DNA of 64,000 nucleotides, taken from Trichoplax adhaerens. Taxonomy: Eukaryota; Placozoa; Uniplacotomia; Trichoplacea; Trichoplacidae. This document shows, in pieces, positions 36,501 to 50,500 of the stretch. A program made the translations under genes and the position numbers. How positions within the stretch are numbered: the stretch's first letter is position 1; each line of letters starts with the position of its first letter. The notes under the pieces are model-generated. The model saw nothing but the letters and a program-made list of their open reading frames with translations. It did not search any database and was not told the DNA's origin. The stretch covers positions 6,936,299-7,000,298 of the forward strand of contig NW_002060943.1 of assembly GCF_000150275.1 (NCBI RefSeq). Reading direction: 5' to 3'.

Positions 36501-39324
36501 AACATAGATTATTAGCCATAAAAATAATCTGGATTGGAAACTCGTACAGCTTCTTTTAATCCAAAAATTTTCAACATTTGATATTACTTGAATGAACCAA
36601 GTTATTCAATAAACGATAAAATGATGAAGCAAATAACATTGATTCTTATATCTAGCTTTACCGATCCCAGTTGTAGTGGATTTTACTTACAGTAATGGAG
36701 TCAGGCAGAGGAGAAGAAGATGGTAACTGTATGGTTGCTTTTATCTTTCCTGGCATCATGAACGACTTATTCAAGGTAATGACCGGCTCCGGTACGCTAT
36801 ATTCGTCTTGAGGTAGCGTACTACAGTACCTGTACATGTACCGGTAATACAAATCATTTACAGTTCTAGTCTCAGATTAGCTTTTATTCTACATACTTGT
36901 ATCAATTAACTCTTATGAATAAATCATAATCAAAGGAAATCTGAAATCAAAGAATAATATTTTCATACCAATGTAGCAACTTAACACTATTTGACATTGT
37001 GACTTTAGCACCGGTAGATTCAACTTCATATGGGGGCACTAAATTTAAACTATCATCAGCTAAATAATCTTCTTCAGTACCAACAGCTCTGCATTGGCAT
37101 TGGTCTTGCAAGTACCTCTCGAGATACGACCACGTTGAAAATTGATCCCGTGCGTCAGCTATTTTATCTTTTTCCACCAGTATTATATAATGAGCATGTT
37201 GAGCTCGAGCTCTACCTTTGGCTTGTAGATATGAGCCAAAAGTTTTAATTTCATCAAATCGAACGACTAAATTGCATTTAGGAACATCTATTCCTTCCTC
37301 TAGCACATTGGTCGCTACCAATATATTTACATCTTGCCGACGAAATTTATTAATGGCACGAGTTTGTTGATTATGGGACATATTAGTAGCTACCAGACTA
37401 GAAGATACTCGAGTACCATGGCCAACCACAAAATCGCTTTTTATACAGGAAAATGCGTTATCATGCTCAGCCACCTTGTCTAGTATAGAACTTAAAGCAT
37501 AAGCAACACAGCGCTTTTCAGTAAAGATAATCGCACAAAAATTTCTGCTATCTCCCAAATTTGATAGAAGTTTATGAAGTTCATTAAAGAGTGTAAATAA
37601 CTTTGGTTGTTGATAGACAGACTCCCAATGATCCAGTCCAGCCTGTTGTAACTCTTTCTGTATAAGGTATAACTTCTTTAGGAACAATGAATATAGCTTC
37701 CATTTGGAAGGATCATTAATGACTTTTACAAGCTCATTTATGACCGAGTTGATGATAAGATATAATCCGTACCCTCCGAGCCCTTCATACGTTGCTTTAA
37801 AATCTTTGACGTATCCTTCTAAAACTTTCTTACTTGACGTATCATTCATATTGTAATCCACAATTCGTTTATTTTGGCTAGGCAAACTACTTATCCAGTC
37901 CTCGATATTACGTATCGACGATATAACCTCACTTAATTTATGGCGATGGTTATCTAATAAGTTGATTGCGTAAGGAATTAACATTTCTTCAGCCTTTGTA
38001 CTATGATTTGCCAAGTCTTGTCGGTACGAAGTAGTAACAACTCGACTTAATAATATCGCTTCCAATGACCTAATTTTATTTTCGATTTGACCAATTCTGC
38101 ATTTACCATGAAAGACAGACGCAGTCATACCAAATATTCGGGGCTTGCTTTTTTGCTCCTTGTATACGTAGTCACGCATAATTTGTACATACGTATGATT
38201 TCCAACAGCATGATGGCATTCATCAAATATTAATAAATTAATTTGACTAACTTTGATATAGCCGTGTTGTAAAATTTGTGCTAAGATATCAGCAGTCATA
38301 ACTAAGACCTGCTGAGAGTCTAATTCATAAACCCATTTTGTTTTATTCCACAGGTCAACATCATCTCCTACATAGTCACCAACTTTGAAAGGCGTTTCTT
38401 TACGCAAGACATCGCTTTGTTGCCTGGCTAGTGGAACTAAATAGATCAAGATAAGTACACATGCAAGAATTAATCGTTGTTACTCGAATAATAACTTTGA
38501 CGATTGCAGCTGATGCTGCAGTAAACAGAAATTAAAAATTGAAATTATGAAATACGCATCGTAGCGTTATTATGGATTGACTGCATCTTCAGTTCATATG
38601 CATGCTTGCAATTAAGCCAATAGCTATACTATACACGAAATAAAATTGCAAATAGAGTAGTCGTGAACTGTTGTAGATATATAGTACAGTTGTACGGCGA
38701 CAATACTGTACATTGCAAGCAATCCATGGATATTAATAGATTAAGCATCGAAGTATGGGATACGTATACATTGGATCCTGGTCATGATGGCAACGTTTAG
38801 ATTAACTCTATCTTCCAGTACTATCCGGATACATTTAATTTTGGGTATCAATCACACCAAAGTATCAAAGAATTGTTAGCAACTACTGAATCAGTAGTAC
38901 AGTATCGTATGTTATCCTAGAAGATATTCGATGTCAATAAGTAGCTAATGAACAACACGTGAATCATGATTCCTTCATCTTGTATTTGTAGATTGATGTA
39001 GACGTTGTTTACGATAGTAGTGCTACCAGTAATGTACGTATCATAAGGCAAAATATAGATGCAAAGCTATCATTGGATTAACTTAATACCTGTATTGACC
39101 AAGAAAAAGGTCTTCTTCCCACCCTGATCGAGAGGCTTTGGAAGAATTTCGTGTTGTAACTTTTTAATCAGCATAACAGCAATGAAGGTTTTACCACTGC
39201 CGGTATTCAAGCAGATGATAGCATTACTTCGTAAAGCAGCTTCTAATAATTCACTTTGATAAGCCCTCGGCTTTAGTAATTCCTCCTTATGGTCATCAAC
39301 ATTATCTTGACTTGTTGCATCCAT
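33215..39324 (-). CDS. DICER1: Dicer ribonuclease (helicase-PAZ-RNase III)
   Basis: Dicer cuts long dsRNA or hairpin precursors into small RNAs for Argonaute. Ten exons in transcript order give 1487 aa: 39324-39090, 38436-36981, 36865-36691, 36488-36258, 36169-36020, 35854-35592, 35501-33968, 33873-33678, 33561-33486, 33362-33215. The helicase has Walker [15 protein letters not shown], box [11 protein letters not shown], and [21 protein letters not shown] with QAKGRARA. Next come the dimerisation domain ([27 protein letters not shown]), the platform/PAZ region ([48 protein letters not shown]), RNase IIIa ([13 protein letters not shown]), RNase IIIb ([33 protein letters not shown]) and a weak dsRBD. 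The start ATG follows from the short N-terminus before [14 protein letters not shown]. It is somewhat shorter than vertebrate Dicer. The IIIa site is altered (34481-34483). The symbol marks the family, and other paralogues may exist. Confidence 0.95.
34481..34483 (-). other. RNase IIIa catalytic Glu replaced by Lys
   Basis: The second half of the RNase III active site normally reads D-x-x-E (as in DVVEALIG). In domain IIIa the minus strand reads ATT GCT GAT GTT ATG AAA GCA, i.e. IADVMKA, with AAA where GAA is expected. The first half (ERLEFLGD) is intact, and domain IIIb keeps all four acidic positions. Confidence 0.85.
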
Positions 39325-39351
39325 GATTCTCCAGCTTGTGTATATATATAT

Positions 39352-39501
39352 ATGTTAAAAGTTATTGAAGGTCAATCGATTAGCAAGCACAACACTGTAC
39401 AATACTTGACTATCCTTCTCTCTAATATGTTAAAAGTTATTGAAGGTCAATCGATTGGCAAGCACAACACTGTATAATACTTGACTATCCTTCTCTCTAA
39501 T
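39352..39501. repeat. Near-perfect 75-bp tandem duplication upstream of Dicer
   Basis: Copy one (39352-39426) and copy two (39427-39501) both run from ATGTTAAAAGTTATTGAAGG to CTTCTCTCTAAT and differ at about two positions (TAGC/TGGC; TGTAC/TGTAT). The block starts 28 bp beyond the Dicer ATG, next to a short TA run (39340-39352), so it lies in the Dicer 5' leader or proximal promoter. The close identity points to a recent duplication. Confidence 0.92.
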
Positions 39502-39627
39502 ATTACCCTACTGCATAATACTGTATTATCTATCCTATCGTATAAAACTATTATTATTATTGACTCTACTGGATCGATGACATTTTGATCGCATTGGATG
39601 CCAAACTGTGCCCATTAAGAATTTGGA

Positions 39628-39953
39628 GGATGTGATTTCCAATCAATTTAAAAACTGCTGACGTAGACTCTTTTCCGCCCTTGTAGATGTATCATAAAAG
39701 AAGAAGAATGTACAGTAGTTCTCCATGCATATTGCACAGTATGCAGTAGATTAATTCGAGTGTACAATCCACTGCGAGCAGTCGCAGGATGTGATTTCCA
39801 ATCGATTTAAAAACTGCTGACTAGACTATTTTCCGCCCTTGTAGATGTACTGTATAATAAAAGAAGAAGAATGCTCAGTACAGTAGTTCTCCATGCACAT
39901 TGCACAGTAATTCTAGTTCGAAATCAACTGCGAGCAGTCGCAGTTGATTGCGA
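39628..39953. repeat. 159-bp tandem duplication
   Basis: Copy one starts at 39628 and copy two at 39787, both with GGATGTGATTTCCAATC. Shared blocks are TTTAAAAACTGCTGAC, TTTTCCGCCCTTGTAGATGT, AAAAGAAGAAGAATG, ACAGTAGTTCTCCATGCA and CTGCGAGCAGTCGCAG. Identity is high with a few small indels. Each copy ends in the same short palindrome, which in copy two extends into the hairpin at 39922-39949. Confidence 0.9.
39922..39949. repeat. Perfect 12-bp stem, 4-nt loop hairpin
   Basis: AATCAACTGCGA (39922-39933) is the exact reverse complement of TCGCAGTTGATT (39938-39949), around a GCAG loop. It closes the second copy of the 159-bp duplication. In the first copy only the inner TGCGA/TCGCA pairing is present. 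Confidence 0.85.
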
Positions 39954-41591
39954 AAGCATTTTATGATATGCATTCGGAAGCAATGTGTTATAGCGGTAAG
40001 TTTCAGCATTCACTATCTGCTAAGTTGGCAGATATCAAGCTAATTTTCTCTGTTCAGAGTGGAATACTTTTTCCAGTTTACTACAGCAGTACAGCCGATA
40101 AATACAAGTTATCATAGCCATTTCCGGCTCGAGATGCAAGCTTTCAAGATTATTCATAGCCCATGCCTGAAATGATCAACTCATAAACAGGAACAGAAAA
40201 TAAATATCTTGACTAATTTTAATTCATCTGCTCCAAGCTGTACATTTCATGGTGGTACTATTTTGTAGTTATTTTCTCCAATACTATTTTGGTAGTCATT
40301 TTCAGTCAATTTTGAGCAACTTTTTGACTACTGTCAATGCCCCCAATTTGGATAGCTACAATCGACTGCCGTCACCCATAACTATACTACTGGCGGTTTC
40401 TTGTAGTAGTCCATGTCACAAGTGATCTAGTCGATATTAGTTCGATATAAGGTTGAGCAAGTCCTCTAGTCATGGATTGTAGAAGCGATCCGTTCAAAGA
40501 AGCTGAAAATAAAGCGCTTCTCCAATCCAGGGCTCCAAACATTAATATTGTATAGAAAGTACTGTCTAATAAGCACAACATTAGTCATTTTAAAGACGAT
40601 ACAGCTAAAATTGTAATTAAGGCAACAGGTACTGTCCAACGCCTTGAGATATGGTATCCGTTGCTCTAGCTCATATCTCAAGCCGTCAATTCGGCCAGTG
40701 AACCAAGGACTACTAAAAGGGAAAGACAGAAACAGCCAACGATCTTTTAATAGCATCTGACTTGGGTTATAAGAGAAAATTGTGAGCTCAAGGGCAGGAG
40801 GAGAACATTTGAAACGAAGAAAATTCCGTCAAATGCAACTTTCTGCAAGTTCTTTACTAAAAGTAGTCCGTCAGTACAGTTTCTGTAGTCCATGCTGAAA
40901 GAGGTGATGCAACCGTTTTCCGTCCGGCTGACAATCATCTGCGCAGGTGCTAACTTTTCATATTTGCGGTATGCCCGTTTCCATGCAACGGCAAAACAAT
41001 CAACGATCTTAATAGATTTCAAAAAAATTTCCGTACCTTCTTGCTATGCATCAATTAAATAAGTAGTATTAACATTGAAACTACTGAGTGTTAATAATGA
41101 AATCCTATGGACTAATAGTATTGTCTACAACCTTGTATGCCAGCTTACGTGATAGCATTACAATACGAGTACCGGTTATTCTACATCAACAGTGCAGTAT
41201 ACGCATATAATCCAATCATACTTTCATACACTCCTTCAAGTTCTACTACGTAAAGTATTTGTACTAGTATCATCACAATAGGGCAATAGTACAGTATAGA
41301 GGCTTATATAGGTAACATTGAGAGGTAATCAACGTACATATCAGAGTTATTCAAACGACAGCGCCTGCTGCAGTCATTATAGCCGTTCTGAAATTAAACT
41401 AGCAAGAATATTCTGTCCCACTACCATTGGAAAATGAATTGTTGTTGCCTTACTAAGTTATAACAATCAGTAATCTGACGGCCATAACATTACGTAGCTA
41501 CAATACATTAAAACTTGAATTTTATTCATTAATTTATAAACTAGTCCAATTATAATTCTAGCCAAAAGACACAAAAGTAAAAGATACGACT

Positions 41592-44500
41592 ATGTCAGCA
41601 TCATTGGCTATGCAAGAATTAATGTCTGATCCATCGGGACATTTTGCTCCAAAACCTCCACCAGGTAGAAGCAAAATCAACAGGAAAAGACCTCAGACAG
41701 GTATGAAAAACGAGAAATTCCTTGAAAGCATCGAACATATAATGTCTAGACACGTATAGTTTGCTCAGTTCACATATTTCTCTGTGCTATTGATGCAGTA
41801 AAGGACAATCCTAAGTCTTGTTTATGTCCAATATAATTACGGCGTTAACCAAAATTATCTATTTTCTATTTTGTTAATTACATCATTACATTTAAGTAGT
41901 ACCATATACTAATTGATTTATATAGAATCGTACAACTACTCTATATAAATATCGAGGCTTGCCCAATACGGTGTGTATCTTAAGAATACTTATCATCATA
42001 TTTCGCTATACAGAAACGTATAACCACAGAATACATACGTTAACTTTGAAATGTTCGTCCATCTACATACTCCCTTTATACAGTAGTTTATGCGAGGATA
42101 ACTATTTAGCTTTTTAAATTACTTAGCGATATTAAATCAGTCCCATCGAAATCTGAATAGTAAATACAAGTAATCATCAAGATTAAATTTGCTTACAAAT
42201 CTTGACCCTCTTCAAGGATTACATTCCATAGCTAACGTATCAACTTCATGAAAACTTGATTGTTATCTCAAGATGCCTATCCAATGCATCATTTCTATTT
42301 CATAGATGTTACTAGTATAAATACTATGATTAATAACTTTATCCAAAATCATTCGCGTTTAAATCAGCCTTAGATATATTCATCAACAGTATTTAATATT
42401 CTCTTACGTGCTGATAGCCCCAGGGCGTCAAATCACAACGGCTTCGAAAGCTCCAAAACTATGGCGGTCATCAACTTACAATGAACCCAATTTAAAAAGG
42501 AGAAAATTTATTGTGACATTAAATCATAAGAAGGATATTTCCAGTATAAGCCGCAATGCTCCATATGCAAATAGAGCCTACACTACAGCAATGGCTACCG
42601 CAGCTAGAACCTATAGTAACGCATTGAATAAAGGCCAGCAAAAAGAAATTATACCAATATATAACCCACTGTGTGATCCACATCTGAATGATTATTATGC
42701 TCGCAAATTTGGTTTGCTAAATAGCCGAGACGTAAGTATATGGCTATTGATATCCTTTATTATATGCTTAATAATACCAATCAAGAGATTAACTAAGAGA
42801 GTTACTTACTATACCTTACTATTTACTTAATACGAGCATTAACTGACAGCTAGTTTAGCACATTTTAAGCTATGAATCATATTCTAATGCAATATTAGAT
42901 ACTTTTATCAAGTTAAAATGCATTTTAGAGAGATAATATCTATAGGCTTAAATTAATACTTTTAATTCAAAGATATAGTTATAACTTAAATCTAATTGCA
43001 AACTTTTACTCTAATATTTAGGAATCTCGAAAAAACCGCAAGCAAGGTAAATTGTACTAGTATACTTATATTATGTTATCAATAAACGATACAGGATTCG
43101 TGATATCTATTAATTCGATATCTTCAAATATCGTTGCCGATAGTGTTTTCTGATTACTTTTATATTTTTATTAGCTGGTGTTGCTTACCAGTTCGGCGTT
43201 AAAACGGGAGACAAGAAAGGATCAGACACTGATGCTAAGGTACTGACTTTAATTCTAGCTTGTAACCACGATGGTTTCATAAAGTTTTTATAGGTTCAAT
43301 GCTTCTAAAACCATTCATATTAACTGATTGCATTAAGGTTTACATCCAAGTTATTGGAACAAAAGATAAAATTCCTAAAAAACGATTATTTAAGAAGCAA
43401 GAAACTGAAAAAACTGAAAGAGGAAATCTCTTTAAATTTGATAAAAGCACAGTTGAAAAATTTGCTGTTCAACATCGAGACATTGGTGATCCAGTAAAAT
43501 TAATCGTTGAGGTAACCTAAATAACAGTATGATATGCTCTCAGTCAATACTCACGACCGTTAATGAATTTATGTTTATACGTATTTACAATCAGGAAATT
43601 CATAGTAGATATTTATATTAAAACTAAAATAGTCATAAATCCTATGTTTTGCTAAACAAACATATTGTAGCACGACGGTAATGAGAAACGACATGGATGG
43701 TTTCTTGAAGAAATAACGTTAACTAACATTCAAAGTAAAAAATCATGGTTATTTCCTTGTCATAAATGGTTATCAAAGTATGAAGGTGACCGCAAATTAT
43801 GTTACGAATTAAAGCCTTTAGCTAAGGCCGGCAAAGCTGGTAAGCACTTCTTATTCACTGTACCCCATACTCTTACCGATCTTAAACATATTTGTAAAGA
43901 GCTAGTTTCAGTATTTATGGCTTTGAACTTATAGTATATTCATTAATTTCAGTATATGAAGTAAGCGTTCTGACCGGCGATAAAAGAGGAGCTGGGACAG
44001 ATGCCAATGTATCCGTAACGCTATTTGGCAAACATACCAGTTCGCCAAAGATTCAGCTATTGAAAAGGTATTAATAAGAATAAACTTATTTACTGTCCAC
44101 TTCTATATTATAAGCATATCTCTATTAATTTAATAATTATAAATTAAATTATCGCTACATATTAACTTGCTGTATCTTGACTATTACAGTAGTAAACATA
44201 AGAATCCATTCGAACGCAATAATACCGACGAATTTAAAATTCGAACTCGAGATGTCGGTAAATTAAGCAAGATAAGGTAAGGTTGATAGGTTTTAACAGT
44301 TCCAAATATTCAAATTTGGTATATCGTATTTTACTTCTAGATGATGTAAATCACAAACAGGCGTGCACTTTAACACTAATGTGATATTGATTGACTTGTA
44401 CATTAAATTTATATTGATATATAGAATTGAACATGATAATGCTGGTTTTGGACCAGGATGGTTTCTTGACAAGGTCGGTAGAAAAATCTTTCAAATTGTG

Positions 44501-47500
44501 CAATGTAGATTTAATCAATTTTATATACCTAAAAAGATAGTGGCAGATTTTACTTTTAAGTATAAACAGGATGATACTAAGATTGTCAGTATAACGAACA
44601 GCAATCAAGCAATACACTTCTTTACAATTTCATCAGGACTACGATTTTTTACTTACTCAGAGCCCTTATTTCATACTTAGCGTCTAATAACGGCAAAAGC
44701 TAAAATAAATTTCTGTATAAACGATAAGACATATCGTAAATCGAACTAAAAATAAAACTAAAATTATTGCAATTATCAAACTAGGTTATCATATGCAACT
44801 TAGAAAAGCCAAATGTTAAATATTATTGTCCCTGTAACCAATGGTTAGCCAAAGACGTTGGCGATAAATCAATCAGCCGTGATCTAACCGCTTATACAGA
44901 TCCAAATGCCGCACCCTCAGGTAAATCATGAGCTACACATTATGGTCGTGGATCAATAAAATCAATTGGATATGAATTAAGATTTCTTACTCATCTGTCA
45001 TTAATCCATCTTTATCTCTTTGCCTCTATATTATAGCCTATGTCTACATTGTTCATACCTTTACTGGAAATAAAAGAGGTGCTGGAACCGATGCAAATGT
45101 ATATGCAGTCATCTTTGGAGATAGTGGCGATACTGGAGAAAAAAGATTGGATAACTCTAAGAATAATTTTGAGAAATCAAGGTTGTACATTCTTGTATAA
45201 CTAATTATTTCCACGTCGTAATTGCACTATAAACTATTATAATATAATCACAGCAAACGTCATTTTGTACCGTATTTAATATCTAATATACGTATATGCC
45301 TTTATTTATGTGTTACAGAAAAGATACCTTTAAATTGAGTTGTTCTTGTGTTGGAAAATTGGAAAGATTGCGTATTCGCCATGATAATACTGGTCTCTTT
45401 GCTGGTTGGTATCTAGACAAGGTTAGTACTTTGAAAGAAATTAAGCAATTACGGGCAAATTAGTAATGACTATCTTCAAACCTGTCATATTGATATATTC
45501 CAAAGTAAAAAAATAAAGTACGGAAAATTATATTAACTTGTATGCTATTAAAGCACACTTAGTAATAAAAAGATCCGAAGATACTAACTTACATGCACGA
45601 TTCTTGAATAACCTTTTCATCGGTCAAATAGGTTGTAGTCGAAGATCCACAAGAACAGCAATCTTATACATTTTACTGTCGACGATGGTTATCAAAAACA
45701 GAAGACGACGGAGAAATTTGTCGAGATCTAATCGTATCTGCAAGTGGAGATGATGGAGATGATTCTGTTGCTCCTAAAGGTAATAGTAGTAAAACATATA
45801 ATTGCATTGAAAAGTTTTTCAAACCATATACTGTACTGCTATTGAAGTCTGTTTCCATAGCCTAGTCCATTTTCGTATTGCTATTAGTACATGTTATAGC
45901 AACTTTACTTTGATTTAGTAAAATAAAAAATGTCATTTCTTTAGCTCAAGAATTCATCTTATCATTTTTTTGATGCTTCACAGGCTATCCTTACCATATT
46001 CATGTTACAACAAGTGATGTCAAAAATGCCGGTACGGATGCCGAAGTCTATGTTGTTATGCACGGAGAAGGTAAAAAAAGTAAAGAGCTAAATAGTGGTA
46101 AATTAGTCTTGGCGAATTCAGAAAAGAAAAAGAATACTTTTGAACGCGCAATGACGGATATCTTCCATATGGAATGCGCTGAAATGTTATCACCACTAAC
46201 TAAGCTAACAGTTGGCCATGATAATAAAGGTTTAGCAGCTGGATGGCATTTAGATAGGGTAAAGGCAGTATTCACTAATTTACATTCCGTTAAACATTTA
46301 TTGCATATAAATATAAAATACCGTTTTGCTGCTTATAATATGATTATCAAGGCAATGTTATATTTGTATAGAGCTGTCTTGATATTAACGCTCTGTCTTT
46401 CCATTTGGAAACTTAGATCGTAATCGATTGCCCAACCACTGGAATTGAGCAAACATTTTTATGCCAACAATGGTTGGATAGGAAAGCTGGTGATGGATTA
46501 ACAGAGAGAGAATTAGTTGAAGCTTTCGATATGAGGAAAACAAGGCGGCCGAGTAAGTTATTTTATTAACATATTATTAATTTGAGTAATTCATAGTTAT
46601 AATATCGAAGTGTTTATACTATTATATACTCAACAAGTTTAAAAGTGATTACTTTCCTGTGCCTTAGATCATAGGATATTACCTTTAATTAAATACTTAC
46701 GGTATATAACACCAATCACAATCAATCTTAAAAAGTTTAATTTTGCTAAAAAGTGATTATCTATGAATTTAAAATTTTGTTACTGTTGTATATACCCTTT
46801 AATTATTCCGCTTGTTGATAGTCTAGAATGTCAAAATTGGCTATTATTGAAATACTTAGTTAATCTTTAAGATACTACATAACCAGTAAAATTCTAATGA
46901 CTTTTATCGCCTATTTATAGAACAACTTTGGTTCGCTTGGATTTGGACCAGCGATATACGAGGTGCTGGCACTGATGCTAATGTATCTATGCAAATCTAT
47001 GGCGATAAAGGGAAAAGTCAAGAAATCAAACTCGGAAATAACACTGATAACTTTGAACAAGCCACATTAGATAAATTTAAGGTAAGAAGCAAGTATTTAT
47101 ACACATATGAATTATCGCGTAAGTTATGCCTATAAAGCAACGCTGTACGATGAACTAAATACTATTTGATTACGTCCAAATACTAGCTTGAAATCGATCA
47201 GGTTGGCGTTCCCTATAAGCTAAGAATTGGCCATGATAATAGTAATGCCTTTCCAGGATGGCATTTAGACAAGGTTAAATTAGAAAATATGAATGACAAA
47301 GAACAGTACTTGTTCAACTGTAATCGATGGCTATCGAGAAGTGAAGAGGACAACGAAATAATACGAGAGTTGCCAGCTTCAGGTCCAAATTGCCCGAATT
47401 ATCCAAGTGAGTAATTATGGAATCCACCTTGAAATGCTCAATTGTGTTTAAATGTACTGCTTACATTATCGACTATGCTTTTGATCATAGCTCTAAAAAT

Positions 47501-50500
47501 ATCTTTAATTTTTGTCATAGTTGTCATTTACGAAGTATCTGTCCATACCGGTAATAAAATGGGCGGTGGAACAGATGCTAACGTATTCATCAAGATTTAT
47601 GGCGAATTAGGCGATTCTGGATATCGCCCTTTAAAGTCTTCCAAAAGCCATAATAATAAATTTGAAAGAAATCAAGTTGATGTCTTTCATATTGAGGCTG
47701 TAACATTAAAGGCATTGAAGAAAATAAAGATTGGCCACGATGGCAATAATCCCGGTAAAAGAATATCTTAAATTATAGTGATATCGAATACTTACAAGAG
47801 AAAGATTGATCTGATATTCTTCCATCCAAAATGTCACACATAGGCATACTAAAAATTACATTTTCACTATCGCTTTTCTCTAATATTATTGAGAAAGAGA
47901 TCTATTTACTTCGAAAAAAATGTTTTTCCTAATCATATTTACGCTCAACCTTGAAATAGGAGCTGGTTGGTTTCTGGATAAAGTAGTGATCAAAGAGCTC
48001 AACGGAGAAGCATCCAATGAATTTCCTTGCAATCGGTATGTATGAAATAACGACATGTTTACTAACCTTAGAAAGAGCAATATCAATAAGAACTAGATAA
48101 AATCATTTTATCCTATACATTATAGATGGCTGTCTAAGAGTGAGGATGATGGTCAAATAGTCCGGGAATTATTCTTAAAAAGTGATACTCCACTTCTGAA
48201 AAGTAAGTTGGCGGAAGATGGAAAATAAGTCCAGATTTAATCTTGTATTTGATCGCAGAATTGGTTATAATTACTTGCAACCTTTTCTATCCTATACAGC
48301 AACCTCATATCACATTTCCGTTAAGACGGGAGATGTTCGCAATGCTGGAACCGATGCCAATGTTTTCATACAAATCTTCGGTGCTAAAGATGATACTGGT
48401 CGCGTTCGTCTTAAGCAATCGCTTAATACAAGCAATAAATTTGAAAGAAACCGTATTGATAAATTTATTATAGAAGCAGCACAAATTGGCAAGGTAAATA
48501 CTATAGCAATTTTGGCTAGAAAGTACCATAAACCGATATCTAGTACCTTAAAAGTAAAAGATGATATAAGGATAACATTAGGTTGTGAGATGAAATCTTA
48601 TTGAAAGGTGTAGTAGTGAACTTGTGATAAAATATCACTTCTAATTCACTTATTCAAATCGAATTAAATTTGTCAAAGTTCCAAGATTTTTTTCACAGTC
48701 ATACTGATCTATAGCATAATTTTAAAGATAATATAGCGGAATATCTTAAGGAGCGATATAAGTTCATTCTTAATGCCAATATAACATTTATAACGTATTC
48801 ATCTATGCTGCTGTTGCCATCAATAGATTGAGAAAATAATAATTGGCCATGACGGTAAAGGTCTAGGAAGTGGTTGGTTCTTAGATTACATAGAACTTGA
48901 TGTTCCATCAGTGGGTCGATTATATCGTTTTTCTTGCCATCAATGGTTTGATAGTACTGAAGGAGATCGAAAAGTTGAGAGGGAGTTATATCCAAGCGAA
49001 TGTATCAAATCGGCAGCAAGTAAGTGATACAATACTGAAATAGATCCAATTTATAAGATCGGTATTCGTTCAATGATAAACTTGATTTCAAAATTTCAAT
49101 CACTAAACAAGATATCTGATATTCTAATCATGAACTCGATACCTACTGTTACCATATTAACTTCTTTCACCTAGAAATTCCTTATCAAATTTCCGTTCAC
49201 ACCGGCGATATCCGCCATGCCGGTACGGATTCTAATGTATTCGCAGTCATCTATGGTGAAAACGGTAAGACCGAAGAATTAAAGTTAAGGAATAAATCCG
49301 ATAACTTTGAACGTGGACAAGTCGATGTATTTAAGGTAAAGTTTTCAAGTTCATAATATTGTCGGTTAAAATTTCATCAATTAAATGGAAGATTTTGCGT
49401 ATGACTCCTATAGGTCGAATGTGAAGATGTTGGTAAATTAAGAAAACTTCGCATTGGTCATGATAGCGCAGGTATGGGATCGGCATGGTTTCTTGACAAG
49501 GTAATACTATCGGTGTTATTAATAAGCTTTAATATCGCATAACTTCAATAAATATTACGATTACAAATGACAGAAAATTATAAAGGAGCTAGCATTTATT
49601 TTAAAGATATTATGGACTTGATATTCTATCTACATAAATGTTCGTCTTGTGCTTAATAAACGAGCTCTAAATTCGTTGCATAATTCAGTAATAACTGCTC
49701 AAACGATATAAATATTCCAATACTATATAGAAAATGGACTAGTGAATGAAAATTGTATTTTAAGGCCATAACAATTTACATTGGATTGATATCGATTGGT
49801 AACAATTCTACAATAGAAAAATACCGTACTTATAATCAGTTGATCATAAATTTCAGGTCTACGTACGTCGATTACCACCGAAAAGTGGTAAAAAAAGCAA
49901 AGAAACCGATGAAAGAGAAGAGGAAACGGCAAAGAAAGACGCTGACGAACCGGAAAAATTAGACGAAAATAACTATTTATTTGTTGCTAATCGTTGGCTA
50001 TCAAAAGAAGAAGGAGATCGTCAAACAGTTATTGAAATATCCCCCGTTGGAGTCGATGGAGCGCTAGCAGGTATTGATTAGGATATTTCTACTGGCAATC
50101 TACATAAATAAAAAGATTGATAGTGTCCCATTTGAAGCCTTAACTTAGCTTTAGTCTTACTTTGTATGTGATGTTGACTCAGCCTATATTCTATCGGATT
50201 TTGAACTTTTTAGAAATGACTTATACTATTCGTGTTATCACTGGCAATAAATTTGGATGTGGAACCAATGCTAATGTCTTCATAAATATGTACGGGGAAG
50301 AAGGCGATTCTGGTGAAAGACAGCTGAAAAAATCAGAAACCCATACTGATAAATTTGAACGCAATCAGGTCAGAAATTAGTATTAGCAAAAGAATATTCT
50401 GTTCGACAGCTAAATATTTTATCATAGAACAAAGTAGGAGATATTAAATAGTTTATCATCACCAATTGAAGCGAAAAAATACAAGTTAACATCGCTTACT

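Larger units (their letters stand above)
39325..41591. other. Divergent spacer between Dicer and the PLAT-repeat gene
   Basis: About 2.3 kb shared by the 5' ends of two divergently transcribed genes. It carries two tandem duplications (39352-39501 and 39628-39953), a perfect 12-bp hairpin, and many TACTGTA/TACAGTA heptamers. The minus strand has three overlapping open frames of 64-96 codons at 40387-41022, with no domain I recognise. Confidence 0.6.

Noticed and set aside
44363-44680. Plus-strand frame extending the PLAT 2 exon
   Set aside because: It runs into the introns on both sides of the 49-nt exon 44425-44473. Splicing to 44785 restores the PLAT sequence.
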